Shown one piece after another: positions 18,691 to 29,138 of a stretch of 64,000 nt of DNA. The notes below the pieces were generated by a model. It had not been told where the DNA came from, searched no databases, and saw nothing but the letters and a program-made list of their open reading frames with translations. The first letter of the stretch is position 1. Every line of letters starts with the position of its first letter. The translations under genes and the position numbers were made by a program. The DNA comes from Saprospiraceae bacterium (lineage in GTDB: Bacteria > Bacteroidota > Bacteroidia > Chitinophagales > Saprospiraceae): NCBI GenBank assembly GCA_020631235.1, contig JAHDHQ010000001.1:49758-113757 (forward strand). The letters run 5' to 3'.

Positions 18691-19994
18691 TGTTTCATAA
18701 AGCTGCTTTGGTATGTTTTGTTTGCATGGATTGTTTTTAGGTAATAAAATCCAGGTACTAATGAGCTTACATCTATATAGTTTTTAGCCTTCTGCACTTT
18801 TTGTACTGCACCGTCAACATTTAATATTTGGATATTTTCTAACGTATGGTAAATATCAGATGAATTTAGATGTAATTTGTCCGTACAAGGGTTAGGGTAA
18901 ATCATCCATTCGAGAGGTTTGTTTATCTCTACATTTGATAATTGGGATGGATGGTAGCTAATTTGCAATGTTTTATTGCTTACTAACTGGTCATCTTCCA
19001 TTCCACCAGCTAGCAAAAAAGTAGAATCATTTAATGTCGCAATACCTCTGAGATCCATAGGTAAATCAAGATTTTGGTGCGTTGTGAAATCCTCAAATAT
19101 GTTTTCCTGATTAGCACTCAAAATACGTCGATTAGGTGGAACTCCACCAGTTCCATTATAGGCAATACCATTATAGTTGTAGGTAGTATTAGAACCTCCG
19201 ATCCAATGAATTTTATTTTCAGTAGCGAGGCTAGCCATGCGGTAACCTACTTCAGGATAAAAAGCATGAGACCATTCTAAATCGGTAGGATCTGCAGAGT
19301 TTAGTGGTGTTTTGCGAATGACATTTTGTATAGGGAAGGAGTTTGCAAAAGAGGCCCCTCCAAAGTAATATAAAGTATCTCCTAAAATAGCCCCAGAAGC
19401 ACCAAATGATTTGTAAGCATTATTATCTGGGACAGATGTACCTACTAGCCAATCGTCTGTTTTACAATCGTAAATCTGAACATTTGGAACGTTTGTAGTA
19501 TTGCTCCAACCAGTAATGATGTAAATATATCTGTTTTGATAGACACACTGAACGTGATCATCTATAGCAATGGGTATATCCATACCATCTGCCAAAAAAG
19601 TATTTTGCGATATGCTGAAGCGATGTACTTTTGATGATGACAATTCACTTCCATTTGGAAAGACATGATATCCTCCGATGATGTAAATAGTGTCACCAAT
19701 CGTACTTGCTCCAGCAGCAATTTTACCCATATCATCGGGTAAAGGTTCTATACTTTCCCATGTACTATTCTCAAGGTCGAGTTTAAAACTCTTTAGATGT
19801 ATGCCCTCATGGTTTTTAGAGTTATCAATACCACCAAAAGAATAAACGTACATTTTTCCATCTAACAAACCTTCAGTGACTGCATTATTAGATACTCCTT
19901 CCGGCATTGGAATATCTAAATCTTCTATCTCCCAAACTTGAGTATAAACGACATTGGACAATAGAGAAATAACAATAAAGCTTATAATTTTCAT
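18687..19994 (-). CDS. Kelch-repeat secreted protein with T9SS type A sorting domain
   Basis: A 435-residue protein when started at the ATG at 19994, which gives the signal MKIISFIVISLLSNVVYTQ. An upstream in-frame extension would bury it. Kelch motifs recur (YVYSFGGIDN, IYIIGGYHVF, YIYIITGWSN, LYYFGGASF, IHWIGGSNT, FLLAGGMED), enough for a beta-propeller of about six blades. The end (WMIYPNPCTDKLHLNSS ... GFYYLKTI) is the T9SS type A domain. It is surface-attached or extracellular, and its ligand is unknown. Confidence 0.83.
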   Translation of the reverse strand: MKIISFIVISLLSNVVYTQVWEIEDLDIPMPEGVSNNAVTEGLLDGKMYVYSFGGIDNSKNHEGIHLKSFKLDLENSTWESIEPLPDDMGKIAAGASTIGDTIYIIGGYHVFPNGSELSSSKVHRFSISQNTFLADGMDIPIAIDDHVQCVYQNRYIYIITGWSNTTNVPNVQIYDCKTDDWLVGTSVPDNNAYKSFGASGAILGDTLYYFGGASFANSFPIQNVIRKTPLNSADPTDLEWSHAFYPEVGYRMASLATENKIHWIGGSNTTYNYNGIAYNGTGGVPPNRRILSANQENIFEDFTTHQNLDLPMDLRGIATLNDSTFLLAGGMEDDQLVSNKTLQISYHPSQLSNVEINKPLEWMIYPNPCTDKLHLNSSDIYHTLENIQILNVDGAVQKVQKAKNYIDVSSLVPGFYYLKTIHANKTYQSSFMKH

Positions 19995-20031
19995 GAGATT
20001 AAATATCTCTCTAAAATAGGCAAAAGGGCAT

Positions 20032-20067
20032 AAAAAAATAGAGGTCGCCTTGTCTGTAGGCGACCTC
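20032..20067 (-). terminator. Rho-independent terminator after the 1,706-residue gene
   Basis: The stem GAGGTCGCC / GGCGACCTC (20041-20049 and 20059-20067) is followed on the minus strand by a T-rich run (20040 down to 20032). It lies 29 bp past the stop of the minus-strand giant gene. Confidence 0.85.
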
Positions 20068-20096
20068 ATAACGGAAATGTTCAATTAAGCTTGGTA

Positions 20097-23000
20097 TTAG
20101 CGTGCAATTTGTAGTTTGCCCGCCATAATACTGTTTTCGAAATGCAATATATATGTATATACGCCAGGGGTTAAATGACTAAGCTGAATTGATTCAGTAG
20201 TCGAGTTTTCCAATACCTTTTCCCCAATTACATTGAACAATTCGATATTTATCATTTTTTCCGGATAATCAGATAAAGCTATGTTAAGCACATCATTTGC
20301 GGGATTTGGATATACTTTTACAGAGCCATTATCGACTATATTATTGTTGCTAGAAGGAATTACATTTTCAGTGCTTGATCCTAAAGGAATTAATGTCAGG
20401 TTTTCGTCCAATAAATATGAATTTCTATTTTCTGCAGTTTTAATTGCATTAGCCATAGTCGTATTTTGATTTGCGAAAACAGTTAAGCTAAATACTGTTT
20501 CTCCTTCTTGTAGTTCAATCTCACTAAAATCAGCATTGCTCACCACCATATTTAACTCACCAGCCTCATTTACATGAAAATTAGTTTGGACATTATCAAA
20601 CATCGGAGCAGTCACATCAACAATGGTTACTAGCTCATTATTAATTAAATATGAAGCTTGGACTCCAGAAGTTATAAATGATGCATCAAGTGTTAGGTCT
20701 ATCTCATAGGTTTGACCTGCATTTAAAACCACATCTTGTACAATCAAATCATGCTCAGTGGTTTCTTTTTCAAAACCCATTAAATAAGCATCATCATCTA
20801 AATCACCCGGTTTAATGCCTAGATATTGGATTGAATTTGTGGTTTCTGATATAATTCCGGACGAAGTTTCTGTGAATCGCCATTCTGTGCTAAATACATC
20901 TTCTAATCCCGCTATTGCTTTTTGCATTAAGACTACATCATAGCTTGATAGTACAGCGTCTTCAGAAATATCAGCAGCTACTAATTGATTGTCTTCTAAT
21001 TCAGATATACCCAATATATGACGGCCTAGGAGTACAATATCTTTAACCGTAATTCCATTATGTGCTTCATCTGCTTTGATAGGATTATAGATTGTCGATT
21101 CATCAAATACAACTAAACCCATTTCATCTGTCTCCACTCCATCAGCTAGTGTGACATTTGGAATTGGTCGTAAATTTACCGTCTGAGTACTTACAACAGG
21201 AGAAAATTGAGTCAAATCGATGGTTATGGTTTGTTCGAATTCCCATTCTAATGTAGGAAAGTCCATTCTTGTCACTGTCCACTGTCTTAAAATGACAAGA
21301 GCTTCTGGCGTAAAAGGACCTAATAAATCCACATAACTAGATACATATTGGTCTGGTGTGTTATAGAATGAGGGCTCTGAATCCAATGGATCAACATCTG
21401 AAAACTCCACTAATTCTGCTGGAGAAATTCTGTGATCATTAATATTTAGAAAACTCGGCCACTCCACATCATCTTCAAGCGTATGTCCAAAGTCGCAATC
21501 AATCACTTCCTCCGATCTAGGAAGGAAATCGCAGATGAAATCAAATTCGTTATAGTTTTTAATGATCTGTGTATACTCATAGGTTTCTCCCTCTAACCAA
21601 TTAAGGATGACCCAAGTTCTTAGTATTTTATATGCACCATTACCTAAATCAAACACAATATCAGTGTAATTAGAAAACATATTTTCCTCCCAACATTCAG
21701 TATACGTTGGTTCTACTTCAGCCATTTCATAGCCATGGTTTTGAACCAATTGATCTGGAGACAAGCTATCAGGAGATATTCCCAATGCAGTTATCTCTAT
21801 TAATTCCAATGGAAAGAATACGTCTTCCTCCCAAGAGAATCCCAAACAATCTCCAATAGTAATTCTGAGTTCAGTTGTACAGAAGTCATAATTATTGTTT
21901 TCATCCCAAACATAAACGTCTAGAAAAATAGTGATCATATCGGTACCTGCTCCAGGATATTCTACTATTAAATAAGAGCTTCTGTCTGTGTTTTGGTACA
22001 ATGAATCTTCTGATGGAGGAGTATCACTAAACGTAAATCTTAAATTCTCATTAGAAGTACAATTATCATAACTTCCTAAATCAAAATCAATCGCGTATAT
22101 AGTTAAATCGATATTACCTTCTTCATCTTCCTCCATTAAAGCAGTTGATTGGTTGACACAATACGGTATTGGAACGATGTCATCTGTAGCATCACCTTGG
22201 ATGGTGAAGTTATTTGATGTTGTAAGGAGGTTTCCGCAAAAATCGAAAACTTTCCATATCACTAAATGTTGATCACTACCTGAGGTAACGGGTGCATCCT
22301 CTGGTAAAGTAATCGCATAGACAAAATCATTAGGAACCGTATTTTCGGTGACATTGTCTACTCCTCCGATATTACCAATACGCACATCAGGAATACCATT
22401 CCCATCATCATCATCCCATAATGGGCTAGAAGCTACTCCTAAGTCGACAGGCGACCAAGAGCTCCATTCAAGATCTATGCTGTTATCTGAAAAATAATCA
22501 ACAAATACTTCCATATAATATTGATCGTTTACGCATGTACCTGAATCAGGAAGGATATACAAACCAAGTGTACTTTCTCCTTCACATTCTAAAACTATTT
22601 GTGCATCCGAAGCTTCTGCTTGTGGATCAATATCATCTTTAAAATTAGATACAACCTCATAACTCCAGAGACCTTCATTGGTCAATTCATCGTAAACGCA
22701 CCAATTAACTACTGTATACGTTGTAGTTATAATGGCACAATAGTTTTCCTCAAAGAAAAGCGTATCAGAAGTCACATTGTAGCCTATTAATTCGCAGTCA
22801 TGTTCCACCCATGTAGGTAATTCGCAAATGTCATCAATGCACTCCATGCTTACTATAGCTTGATTTTCGTCCACACTTTCTATACTTACAGAAGATGACT
22901 CTCCAGGTACATAACAAGACGCTTGACCATCATTAATAGCTAAGTTTATAAAATAGTCTTCAGAATAAGGCCAGTCAATCATACTAGCTCCATCAAATAA

Positions 23001-25217
23001 AAGGCTTGAAGATTTAACATAAATGTGCTGTGTACATCCTAATCCATCATTGCTGATCCATTGTCTAACGATAGAACCATACCCACATTCAAATTTAAAT
23101 GACTCAGAAATTTCGAATCCATCAATTGTAAAAACATCATCTAAATCTCCATCATCATTTTCATCGAAACCATTGACATCTTGATAACTAAGCGAATTAC
23201 AGACCTGATCATTATCAAAACTAGGTTCTCCTAATAAATTGCTGATAATGTTTTCATCATTTAGATCGATTCCACAATCGACAACTATGTCAGCTGGACA
23301 TGTTATTTCACCTGTGCTTCCATCAATAGCCTGTACTAAAATTTCTACTATACCTTCATTGCTATTACCACTTTCATCGGTTACGGTGAGACTTATTACT
23401 TGAACACCTAAATGCGAACAATCAAACTCATAAAAAGCTGGTTCGAACATCAAGTTTTCTTGGGAGGTGCAGTTGTCGTAAGAACCGTTGTCAATCGTTT
23501 CGGCAAATAACTTACCATTAGGTGCCTCACCATTCTCGCCTTCAGTTAGTGACAAAACAATATTATTGGTTAATATGACTACAGGAGCGAGTTTGTCTTC
23601 CACATATAATGTCCCCCAACAAGAATTGTCAGACACTGTGTCTGTAACGGTATAAGTAATATCCATTCCAATGTCATCACAATCTAAAAAAGAGGGAGTA
23701 ATTGTAAGAATGTCAAAATCATAGGGTCCTCCTTCTAAGCCCATGTCTGGTGTTAAATGTATTTCTCCAGCATTATCCAGTGATATATTTATATGATCAT
23801 TACAGGATAAGTTAGCATTACTATTTACCACTTGTACATTAGTCCAAGTGGAATTACAATTATCATACTCATCGCATACAGTCAGGATGACAGTATTGTT
23901 ACCGATATGATCAGTATTGAAATAATATTGGGATAAGCTCAATGTTACGTTTTCAGAGCAACCATCAAAACTACCATTGTTAATATCTTCATCATCCAAA
24001 ATAGCTTCTCCATTCTGATCGAGAACTAAGACCAAATTCTGGATAGCAATGGGAGTAGGAGGTGTCTTATCTTCAACGTTTAAAATAGAATTACAACTTA
24101 CATCCATACCATCAATAGATCCTGTTACTTGAATCATCAATGGACTATTAGCAATATCCTCACAATAAACGGTAGAGATATTTAAATCTAAATCATCAGC
24201 ACTATTACCCGCTTGTAAAAACATGTCTGGATTTAAGCTTGATTCCCCAAACGGACTTAATGAAATGGTTACCATTTCACTGCATACCAATGTTGGCGTA
24301 TTTGTGTTAGTAATATTTTGTTGATAAATTCTTGTTTCTGACAATAACCAATTAATGGCTGTGAATGTCCGATGAATGATGTAAGCTCCATCAGATAAAT
24401 CAGTAATAGAGTCTACCCAGTTAATAGTTAAAGCATCAGGGTGACATACTGAACTTACCGGAAATACTTCATTATAGTTATAATCAGTTTCTGAGGATAA
24501 ATAGCTAGGAGACAATTCGCTAGCATCCACTTCAAAAGCCGATATATTAATGTTTTCTAATGGTACTGAAACATCCACTTCCCAATCAAAATCCTCGCAT
24601 GGACCTAGTACAAAATCGAGTGTTGTCCAACAAGAATTCCAGTTATTTGACTCATCCCAGATGTATATATTGTTTGTTTCTTGAGCGTATTTCCCATCAT
24701 TCTCATCAAAGACAGAAATTTTTGTTGATGTGTTCAGCTCACTATTGTAGTTGGGGTTTGTTGACGGATCTTGAGGAGTAAAAGTATATCTAAGTTCTTC
24801 TGCAGCTGTACAATTATCCCAGCTTTCATCCGCATAATCAATCGCTGCAGTTTCGGTAGTATATATTCCATCTTCTGGATTTTCTAAGTGAATGATTATG
24901 TTCTCATCACAAATTGCAACAGGAGGAAACTTATCTTCAATTTGTACAGTAGACCAACAAGAATTATTGCTTGTTGTATCAGTAACACTGACTGTTTGTT
25001 CGCCTATTTCAGCGCAATAAAATACGCTGGGTTCTACTTTCATAGCATTAAAATCATAGGGTCCCCCAAACAAGATCATTTCAGCATCCATAACGACCTC
25101 ACCATTTTGATCTAGCGAGACGTTTAGATTATTTAAACATGATAATGATTGCGCTATTAGATTTGTGCTTCCAAAGAGGACAAATGCGATGAGCAAACTT
25201 TTGGTAAAAAATTTCAT
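20097..25217 (-). CDS. Giant secreted protein with HYR-like modules, dockerin-like region and T9SS type A sorting domain
   Basis: A 1,706-residue protein. A signal peptide (about 1-22, ending NLIAQ) is followed by repeated HYR/Ig-like modules marked by phrases such as VEDKxxP, SYDNCTSxENLxF and DExNN with regular Cys pairs. Around residues 1385-1450, ITVKDIVLLGRHILGISELEDNQLVAADIS and LSSYDVVLMQKAIAGL form two EF-hand-like dockerin-type repeats. The end (VKVYPNPANDVLNIALSD ... GVYTYILHF) is a T9SS type A domain. It is the last gene of a minus-strand run with a lipoprotein, an ECF sigma factor and a membrane/barrel protein, so it may be that system's target. Confidence 0.82.
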   Translation of the reverse strand: MKFFTKSLLIAFVLFGSTNLIAQSLSCLNNLNVSLDQNGEVVMDAEMILFGGPYDFNAMKVEPSVFYCAEIGEQTVSVTDTTSNNSCWSTVQIEDKFPPVAICDENIIIHLENPEDGIYTTETAAIDYADESWDNCTAAEELRYTFTPQDPSTNPNYNSELNTSTKISVFDENDGKYAQETNNIYIWDESNNWNSCWTTLDFVLGPCEDFDWEVDVSVPLENINISAFEVDASELSPSYLSSETDYNYNEVFPVSSVCHPDALTINWVDSITDLSDGAYIIHRTFTAINWLLSETRIYQQNITNTNTPTLVCSEMVTISLSPFGESSLNPDMFLQAGNSADDLDLNISTVYCEDIANSPLMIQVTGSIDGMDVSCNSILNVEDKTPPTPIAIQNLVLVLDQNGEAILDDEDINNGSFDGCSENVTLSLSQYYFNTDHIGNNTVILTVCDEYDNCNSTWTNVQVVNSNANLSCNDHINISLDNAGEIHLTPDMGLEGGPYDFDILTITPSFLDCDDIGMDITYTVTDTVSDNSCWGTLYVEDKLAPVVILTNNIVLSLTEGENGEAPNGKLFAETIDNGSYDNCTSQENLMFEPAFYEFDCSHLGVQVISLTVTDESGNSNEGIVEILVQAIDGSTGEITCPADIVVDCGIDLNDENIISNLLGEPSFDNDQVCNSLSYQDVNGFDENDDGDLDDVFTIDGFEISESFKFECGYGSIVRQWISNDGLGCTQHIYVKSSSLLFDGASMIDWPYSEDYFINLAINDGQASCYVPGESSSVSIESVDENQAIVSMECIDDICELPTWVEHDCELIGYNVTSDTLFFEENYCAIITTTYTVVNWCVYDELTNEGLWSYEVVSNFKDDIDPQAEASDAQIVLECEGESTLGLYILPDSGTCVNDQYYMEVFVDYFSDNSIDLEWSSWSPVDLGVASSPLWDDDDGNGIPDVRIGNIGGVDNVTENTVPNDFVYAITLPEDAPVTSGSDQHLVIWKVFDFCGNLLTTSNNFTIQGDATDDIVPIPYCVNQSTALMEEDEEGNIDLTIYAIDFDLGSYDNCTSNENLRFTFSDTPPSEDSLYQNTDRSSYLIVEYPGAGTDMITIFLDVYVWDENNNYDFCTTELRITIGDCLGFSWEEDVFFPLELIEITALGISPDSLSPDQLVQNHGYEMAEVEPTYTECWEENMFSNYTDIVFDLGNGAYKILRTWVILNWLEGETYEYTQIIKNYNEFDFICDFLPRSEEVIDCDFGHTLEDDVEWPSFLNINDHRISPAELVEFSDVDPLDSEPSFYNTPDQYVSSYVDLLGPFTPEALVILRQWTVTRMDFPTLEWEFEQTITIDLTQFSPVVSTQTVNLRPIPNVTLADGVETDEMGLVVFDESTIYNPIKADEAHNGITVKDIVLLGRHILGISELEDNQLVAADISEDAVLSSYDVVLMQKAIAGLEDVFSTEWRFTETSSGIISETTNSIQYLGIKPGDLDDDAYLMGFEKETTEHDLIVQDVVLNAGQTYEIDLTLDASFITSGVQASYLINNELVTIVDVTAPMFDNVQTNFHVNEAGELNMVVSNADFSEIELQEGETVFSLTVFANQNTTMANAIKTAENRNSYLLDENLTLIPLGSSTENVIPSSNNNIVDNGSVKVYPNPANDVLNIALSDYPEKMINIELFNVIGEKVLENSTTESIQLSHLTPGVYTYILHFENSIMAGKLQIAR

Positions 25218-25241
25218 AATTTTAGTTTTAAGTTTTTGACG

Positions 25242-25286
25242 CTCCCGGCTTGGTTTCCAGACAACTTAGTTGTTCCAAGTTGGGAG
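25242..25286 (-). other. Hairpin in the leader of the 1,706-residue gene
   Basis: CTCCCGGCTTGG (25242-25253) can pair with CCAAGTTGGGAG (25275-25286), 10 Watson-Crick pairs of 12. A smaller near-palindrome lies in the loop. On the minus strand no T run follows, so it does not look like a terminator for the upstream gene. It would sit in the 5' leader of the giant gene. On the plus strand a T run follows, but no plus-strand gene is there. Confidence 0.45.
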
Positions 25287-25385
25287 TTTTTAATAAAGTT
25301 GTTGTTCAATATTTTATGATGATTGGCCAAGTCTAGGCTTCTATTTATTTAATGCAAAAGCATGTAAATTCGCTGCAAGAAATGC

Positions 25386-26801
25386 CTAATAATTCCCTAT
25401 AGTATATTTTATGGAGCCTAACATTCCTAATTGGGAATTTTTCAAGCTATAAAAATGATTATCATTGGTTAAAGAGTTTAAATGATATCTAAAAGTAGGA
25501 GAGAAGCCTATCTCGAAGGCTCCCATTCTATATTCTAGATAAGCTCCTAATTGAGAATGTGTAAGACCTTTATTACGATAAGGACTTACTTCTTGGTTTG
25601 TTATTTTATTAAATGAAGATTCTGTATCACTAAAATAATAGCCTTGAGAAGTAGACGAAAGAGTAAAGATGTATCCGCCTTCTAATCCAAACCTCCAACG
25701 ATCGACATGGATTAAATCCTTACCAATGAGTAATTCAGCATTTATATTTTTGTGATTTCTATGCCATCTTATATCATAATCATGGGTAGTGGTTTGTTCT
25801 GCAGTACTTATTACTTCTGTGACATTCCCGGCACTATCATAACTTACATCTGCTATTTCAATCTCTTCTGTTTTAATCACAGATTCTTGATTAGTATACC
25901 TGATCGTCTGTTTATTAAAACCTAAACCGGCCGATATTTTCCATCCATGAGACCAATATTTTCCTACTTGCAGGTTTATATCATATGCTATAAGTCCTTC
26001 CTCTTTTGTAAATTCTTGAGCATTAAAATTAGTGACATTTTGTGTTAGCTTTGGGTCTGAAAAACTAACATTGAGCCCAGATTTTACAGCTACAAATAAA
26101 TGAGGCAATTTTGACTTCTTAAAAGATGCTCGATCGGCAGATATAGCCTGAGTTTTGTGATCTAAGAGGATGTCATTTGTTCCATTTAATCCAAGTAAAG
26201 GAAATGCTAAAACCCCAATTTCTTGCAGTTGTATAGCATCCTTCTTTATGTCAAATGTTTTGCTCTTTATGGTTTGTCGATTTCCAACAGTTGGATTGTT
26301 CTGGTCTTTCCCGAGTTGACTATAAAAAGTAGAAGTATGGGTTGTATTTGAAATAGTACTTAGCTGTGTATTTGTACTACTTGATGTAGGTTTTATTAGT
26401 TGTGATCTTGTGTTGTTTTTATGGTTTGTATTAAACTTCGCATTTAATTCCGTATGAGTTTCTTTTAGTTTGTTTGATGGAAGATTCGATGTAGATTTTG
26501 ATTCAGTGTCTAATGTATTTGGCCTTGAGTTATCTGTTAAATCATTCGCCTCTGAGAGTTCGTTTGATAAAAGTTGTTTTGGTTGAACTTGATTTGGCTG
26601 GTTTAAAAGTAGATGAGAAAGCAGTCCTCCTCCGACAATTAAACCTACTAGTAAGCTCATCCATAAAAAGCCTAAACGTTTTTTGGGTTTGTCGACTTTG
26701 GATTCGATGGAATCCCAAAGAGAAGAAGTATCAACATCCAATTCTAGGTTTTCTAGAATGTGTTTGAATTTTTCTTCTTGATGGTTAAGATTATTAGCCA
26801 T
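25386..26801 (-). CDS. Single-pass membrane protein with C-terminal barrel-like domain, ECF-sigma partner
   Basis: A 471-residue protein. The first about 45 residues are cytosolic with a WDSIESKV helix. One membrane helix follows (about 44-66, LGFLWMSLLVGLIVGGGLLSHLLL), then a Ser/Thr/Asn-rich linker (about 70-215). The C-terminal domain (about 230-471) has strands of the type SGLNVSFSDP, AGLGFNKQTIRY and EIGFSPTFRYHL, as seen in outer-membrane-barrel-like domains. The layout resembles Bacteroidota anti-sigma-type proteins encoded next to ECF sigma factors. It starts 5 bp after the sigma factor stop, so coexpression is expected. An anti-sigma function is inferred from position. Confidence 0.6.
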   Translation of the reverse strand: MANNLNHQEEKFKHILENLELDVDTSSLWDSIESKVDKPKKRLGFLWMSLLVGLIVGGGLLSHLLLNQPNQVQPKQLLSNELSEANDLTDNSRPNTLDTESKSTSNLPSNKLKETHTELNAKFNTNHKNNTRSQLIKPTSSSTNTQLSTISNTTHTSTFYSQLGKDQNNPTVGNRQTIKSKTFDIKKDAIQLQEIGVLAFPLLGLNGTNDILLDHKTQAISADRASFKKSKLPHLFVAVKSGLNVSFSDPKLTQNVTNFNAQEFTKEEGLIAYDINLQVGKYWSHGWKISAGLGFNKQTIRYTNQESVIKTEEIEIADVSYDSAGNVTEVISTAEQTTTHDYDIRWHRNHKNINAELLIGKDLIHVDRWRFGLEGGYIFTLSSTSQGYYFSDTESSFNKITNQEVSPYRNKGLTHSQLGAYLEYRMGAFEIGFSPTFRYHLNSLTNDNHFYSLKNSQLGMLGSIKYTIGNY

Positions 26802-26806
26802 AATAT

Positions 26807-27385
26807 TTATTTTAAACGTGATATTCCTGCCTCATTGCGCATTCGCTTTTTGTGGACAAGTTTTAAGTTTTCTTTTTCAAAATTGGTTTTAATCATATTT
26901 CTTGCTCTCGAAACCAATGAACGTGAGCTACTTTCCGTAATGCCTAATTGTTCGGCAATTTCTTTGTGGTTATAGCCTTCTACTATATACATATTTACTG
27001 CAATGCGATAATTATCTGGAAGGGTCTGGATAAAGGCCATTACATCTTCCATTTCTAATTTATAACTACTTGTCTCGGCCATTGAGGGTTCATTCATCAC
27101 ATCCATATCAGCAAAGCGATGCTTTTTTTCTCTTCTAATGATTTCAAGACATTTATTAGCCGTCACCATACTAATCCAAGACTTAAACCTTCCTTGATCT
27201 TTATATTTGCCAATGTTGTTTAATATATGGATCAAGCTTTCTTGGAGACAATCTTTTGCAAAATCAGCATTACCAGCATACCTAAAACACACTCCGAGCA
27301 AATATCTGCTATACGTATCCACAAAGGCTCTTTGACCTAAAGGATCTTTTCGTTGGCACGCTTGTATGATTAGTTTTTCAGTCAA
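26807..27385 (-). CDS. ECF RNA polymerase sigma factor
   Basis: A 192-residue sigma-70 family protein. The region 2 segment FVDTYSRYLLGVCFRYAGNADFAKDCLQESLIHIL (about 20-55) and the region 4 helix-turn-helix NYRIAVNMYIVEGYNHKEIAEQLGITESSSRSLVSRAR (about 125-165) are clear. It would direct RNA polymerase to a small set of promoters. The lipoprotein gene lies 15 bp upstream and the membrane/barrel protein 5 bp downstream, so the operon probably encodes signal, sigma and regulator together. Confidence 0.92.
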   Translation of the reverse strand: MTEKLIIQACQRKDPLGQRAFVDTYSRYLLGVCFRYAGNADFAKDCLQESLIHILNNIGKYKDQGRFKSWISMVTANKCLEIIRREKKHRFADMDVMNEPSMAETSSYKLEMEDVMAFIQTLPDNYRIAVNMYIVEGYNHKEIAEQLGITESSSRSLVSRARNMIKTNFEKENLKLVHKKRMRNEAGISRLK

Positions 27386-27400
27386 GTTTCTAACTCTATT

Positions 27401-29059
27401 TTACTTGGTGAGTATAAGTCCCTCCACATCGAAATACCCCACGGAAGGTGGACTTATGGTTTGCATCCATAAAGTTCCTTCAAAACGAATACGTAACCAT
27501 CCTTCTTCATCAGTACCATCATGGCTTAAAAAACATGTTTCAATACCACATCCAAAGGCAGAACTTGCACAATCCATGAAATAACCAGTTTCACCAAACT
27601 CAGGATCATTAATGATTAAATGCACATCTTCTTCTTGATAATCTCCTCGGGTATTTCCATCTATAAATAAAACAAACTTATTATCGGGATCTCTTAGAGC
27701 TAGTTGTTCGTTTTCATCTTGACTTTCAAACGGCTCGTAGATTTTTACTTCATCGTTGATTTTTAAGTAACTATATCCAATTTTGTGATCCGAGCAATTC
27801 GATAGATTAGTGAGTTCATCATCCCATTCCTTTTGCCATGGTATAGCCGGTCCTTTTTCAAAACTCACATCATCCACAGCCTGAATCAGGATCTCTTCAG
27901 CGCATGATGATATAAAGACATCAACAGCAGGATCTATAAAAAACCTCAAATGTTCCTTCCCGTTATTTTGAACTAAATTGATTAAAGGTTGACTTACCTT
28001 TTGGCCTGAACAATTGATGATTTCCGTTTTTAATGGAAGGTAATGATTACCATTTACTAAATCAATATTGGCATAACTCAGGTAATGCTCACTTGAAGTA
28101 ACGAGCGCTTCATTTGTCACATTTCCACATGGATCTTCAATATGAAAATTCAATGATTTGTTTAATGGAGCAATTGATAAAAATCTTCCTTTAGAACTAG
28201 TATGACCTATATATTCATAAGCATCTAAGGCCATTGAAAAAGCTTCATAGGCGATACCTTTGCTTTCATAACTGACTTTCCCTTCTATAAATGTCCCTTG
28301 TTCTTTTTCTGCGAACAAATAATATCCAAAATCCGTCAACCCTTGTTCGGATGCATCAACTTCGATCCACTTTCCAGAGTTCACATCCAGAAAAAAAACA
28401 CCTTCATTAGTGGCCGGAGATATATTTAGATAAAAATCACCTGAGCTAAGATTTAAGGTTTCTGCATTTGCATGTCCAGGAGCTACATATAACAGTTCTA
28501 TTGGATTTAAAACTTGCAATACACCGAGTCGATCGTAGGCATGTTTCCCGATTTGGTTCAAGCTTGTTTTATCTTCAATGCTGTTTACCTTCAAAAACAC
28601 ATCTTGAAGAGAGTTTCCTCCACCATCAGTAAAAACTAGTTCATTAGTTTCCAGACTGATATTGCTTGATAAATCAATTGTACCATTTAATTGGTTAACT
28701 GTGGAATTTGGCGGAAATGCTTTGAGCTCGATTAAGTTTACATCAAATTCTAATAATAAGGGTTTAGCAAAAGATATGAGTTCGTCATCCTTTTTAATAA
28801 AAATTAATGGATCATATTTAGATACATTATCGAGTGCAAACAAAGCATTAGTTTCAGAAAAAGTATGTGTGTTGCTGCCCATTTCTAAAGAATAGATTTC
28901 ACCTTCTTCGAGTCCATCTGTTTGTGTGATCAACCAAGTATCACTTTCGACTTCAGGATATGTTGTGGTTACTTCCGTACTCGATGCGTCAAAATCTTTA
29001 TAGCATGCGCTCAAAAAGAAGCTAAAACTCAGACCAAATATTAATATTGTTTTATTCAT
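27401..29059 (-). CDS. Hypothetical lipoprotein upstream of the ECF sigma factor
   Basis: A 552-residue protein with a lipoprotein signal (MNKTILIFGLSFSFFLSAC, Cys19). The rest is beta-rich and acidic. Short stretches such as SYESKGIAYEAFSMALDAYEYIGHTSSKGRF resemble a carboxypeptidase-regulatory-like fold. I cannot assign a family. It is the first gene of the run leading into the ECF sigma factor, which suggests a cell-envelope role under the same control. Confidence 0.65.
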   Translation of the reverse strand: MNKTILIFGLSFSFFLSACYKDFDASSTEVTTTYPEVESDTWLITQTDGLEEGEIYSLEMGSNTHTFSETNALFALDNVSKYDPLIFIKKDDELISFAKPLLLEFDVNLIELKAFPPNSTVNQLNGTIDLSSNISLETNELVFTDGGGNSLQDVFLKVNSIEDKTSLNQIGKHAYDRLGVLQVLNPIELLYVAPGHANAETLNLSSGDFYLNISPATNEGVFFLDVNSGKWIEVDASEQGLTDFGYYLFAEKEQGTFIEGKVSYESKGIAYEAFSMALDAYEYIGHTSSKGRFLSIAPLNKSLNFHIEDPCGNVTNEALVTSSEHYLSYANIDLVNGNHYLPLKTEIINCSGQKVSQPLINLVQNNGKEHLRFFIDPAVDVFISSCAEEILIQAVDDVSFEKGPAIPWQKEWDDELTNLSNCSDHKIGYSYLKINDEVKIYEPFESQDENEQLALRDPDNKFVLFIDGNTRGDYQEEDVHLIINDPEFGETGYFMDCASSAFGCGIETCFLSHDGTDEEGWLRIRFEGTLWMQTISPPSVGYFDVEGLILTK

Positions 29060-29138
29060 TGCTTGCTAGTTACAAATGTAGAATGTGTGTGGAACCAAAT
29101 GCGCTGCAATAAAATACCACTTTTTTGAAATTATATAT

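Noticed and set aside
25242..25286. Terminator for the minus-strand membrane/barrel gene
   Set aside because: No T run follows the hairpin on the minus strand. It is recorded as a leader hairpin.
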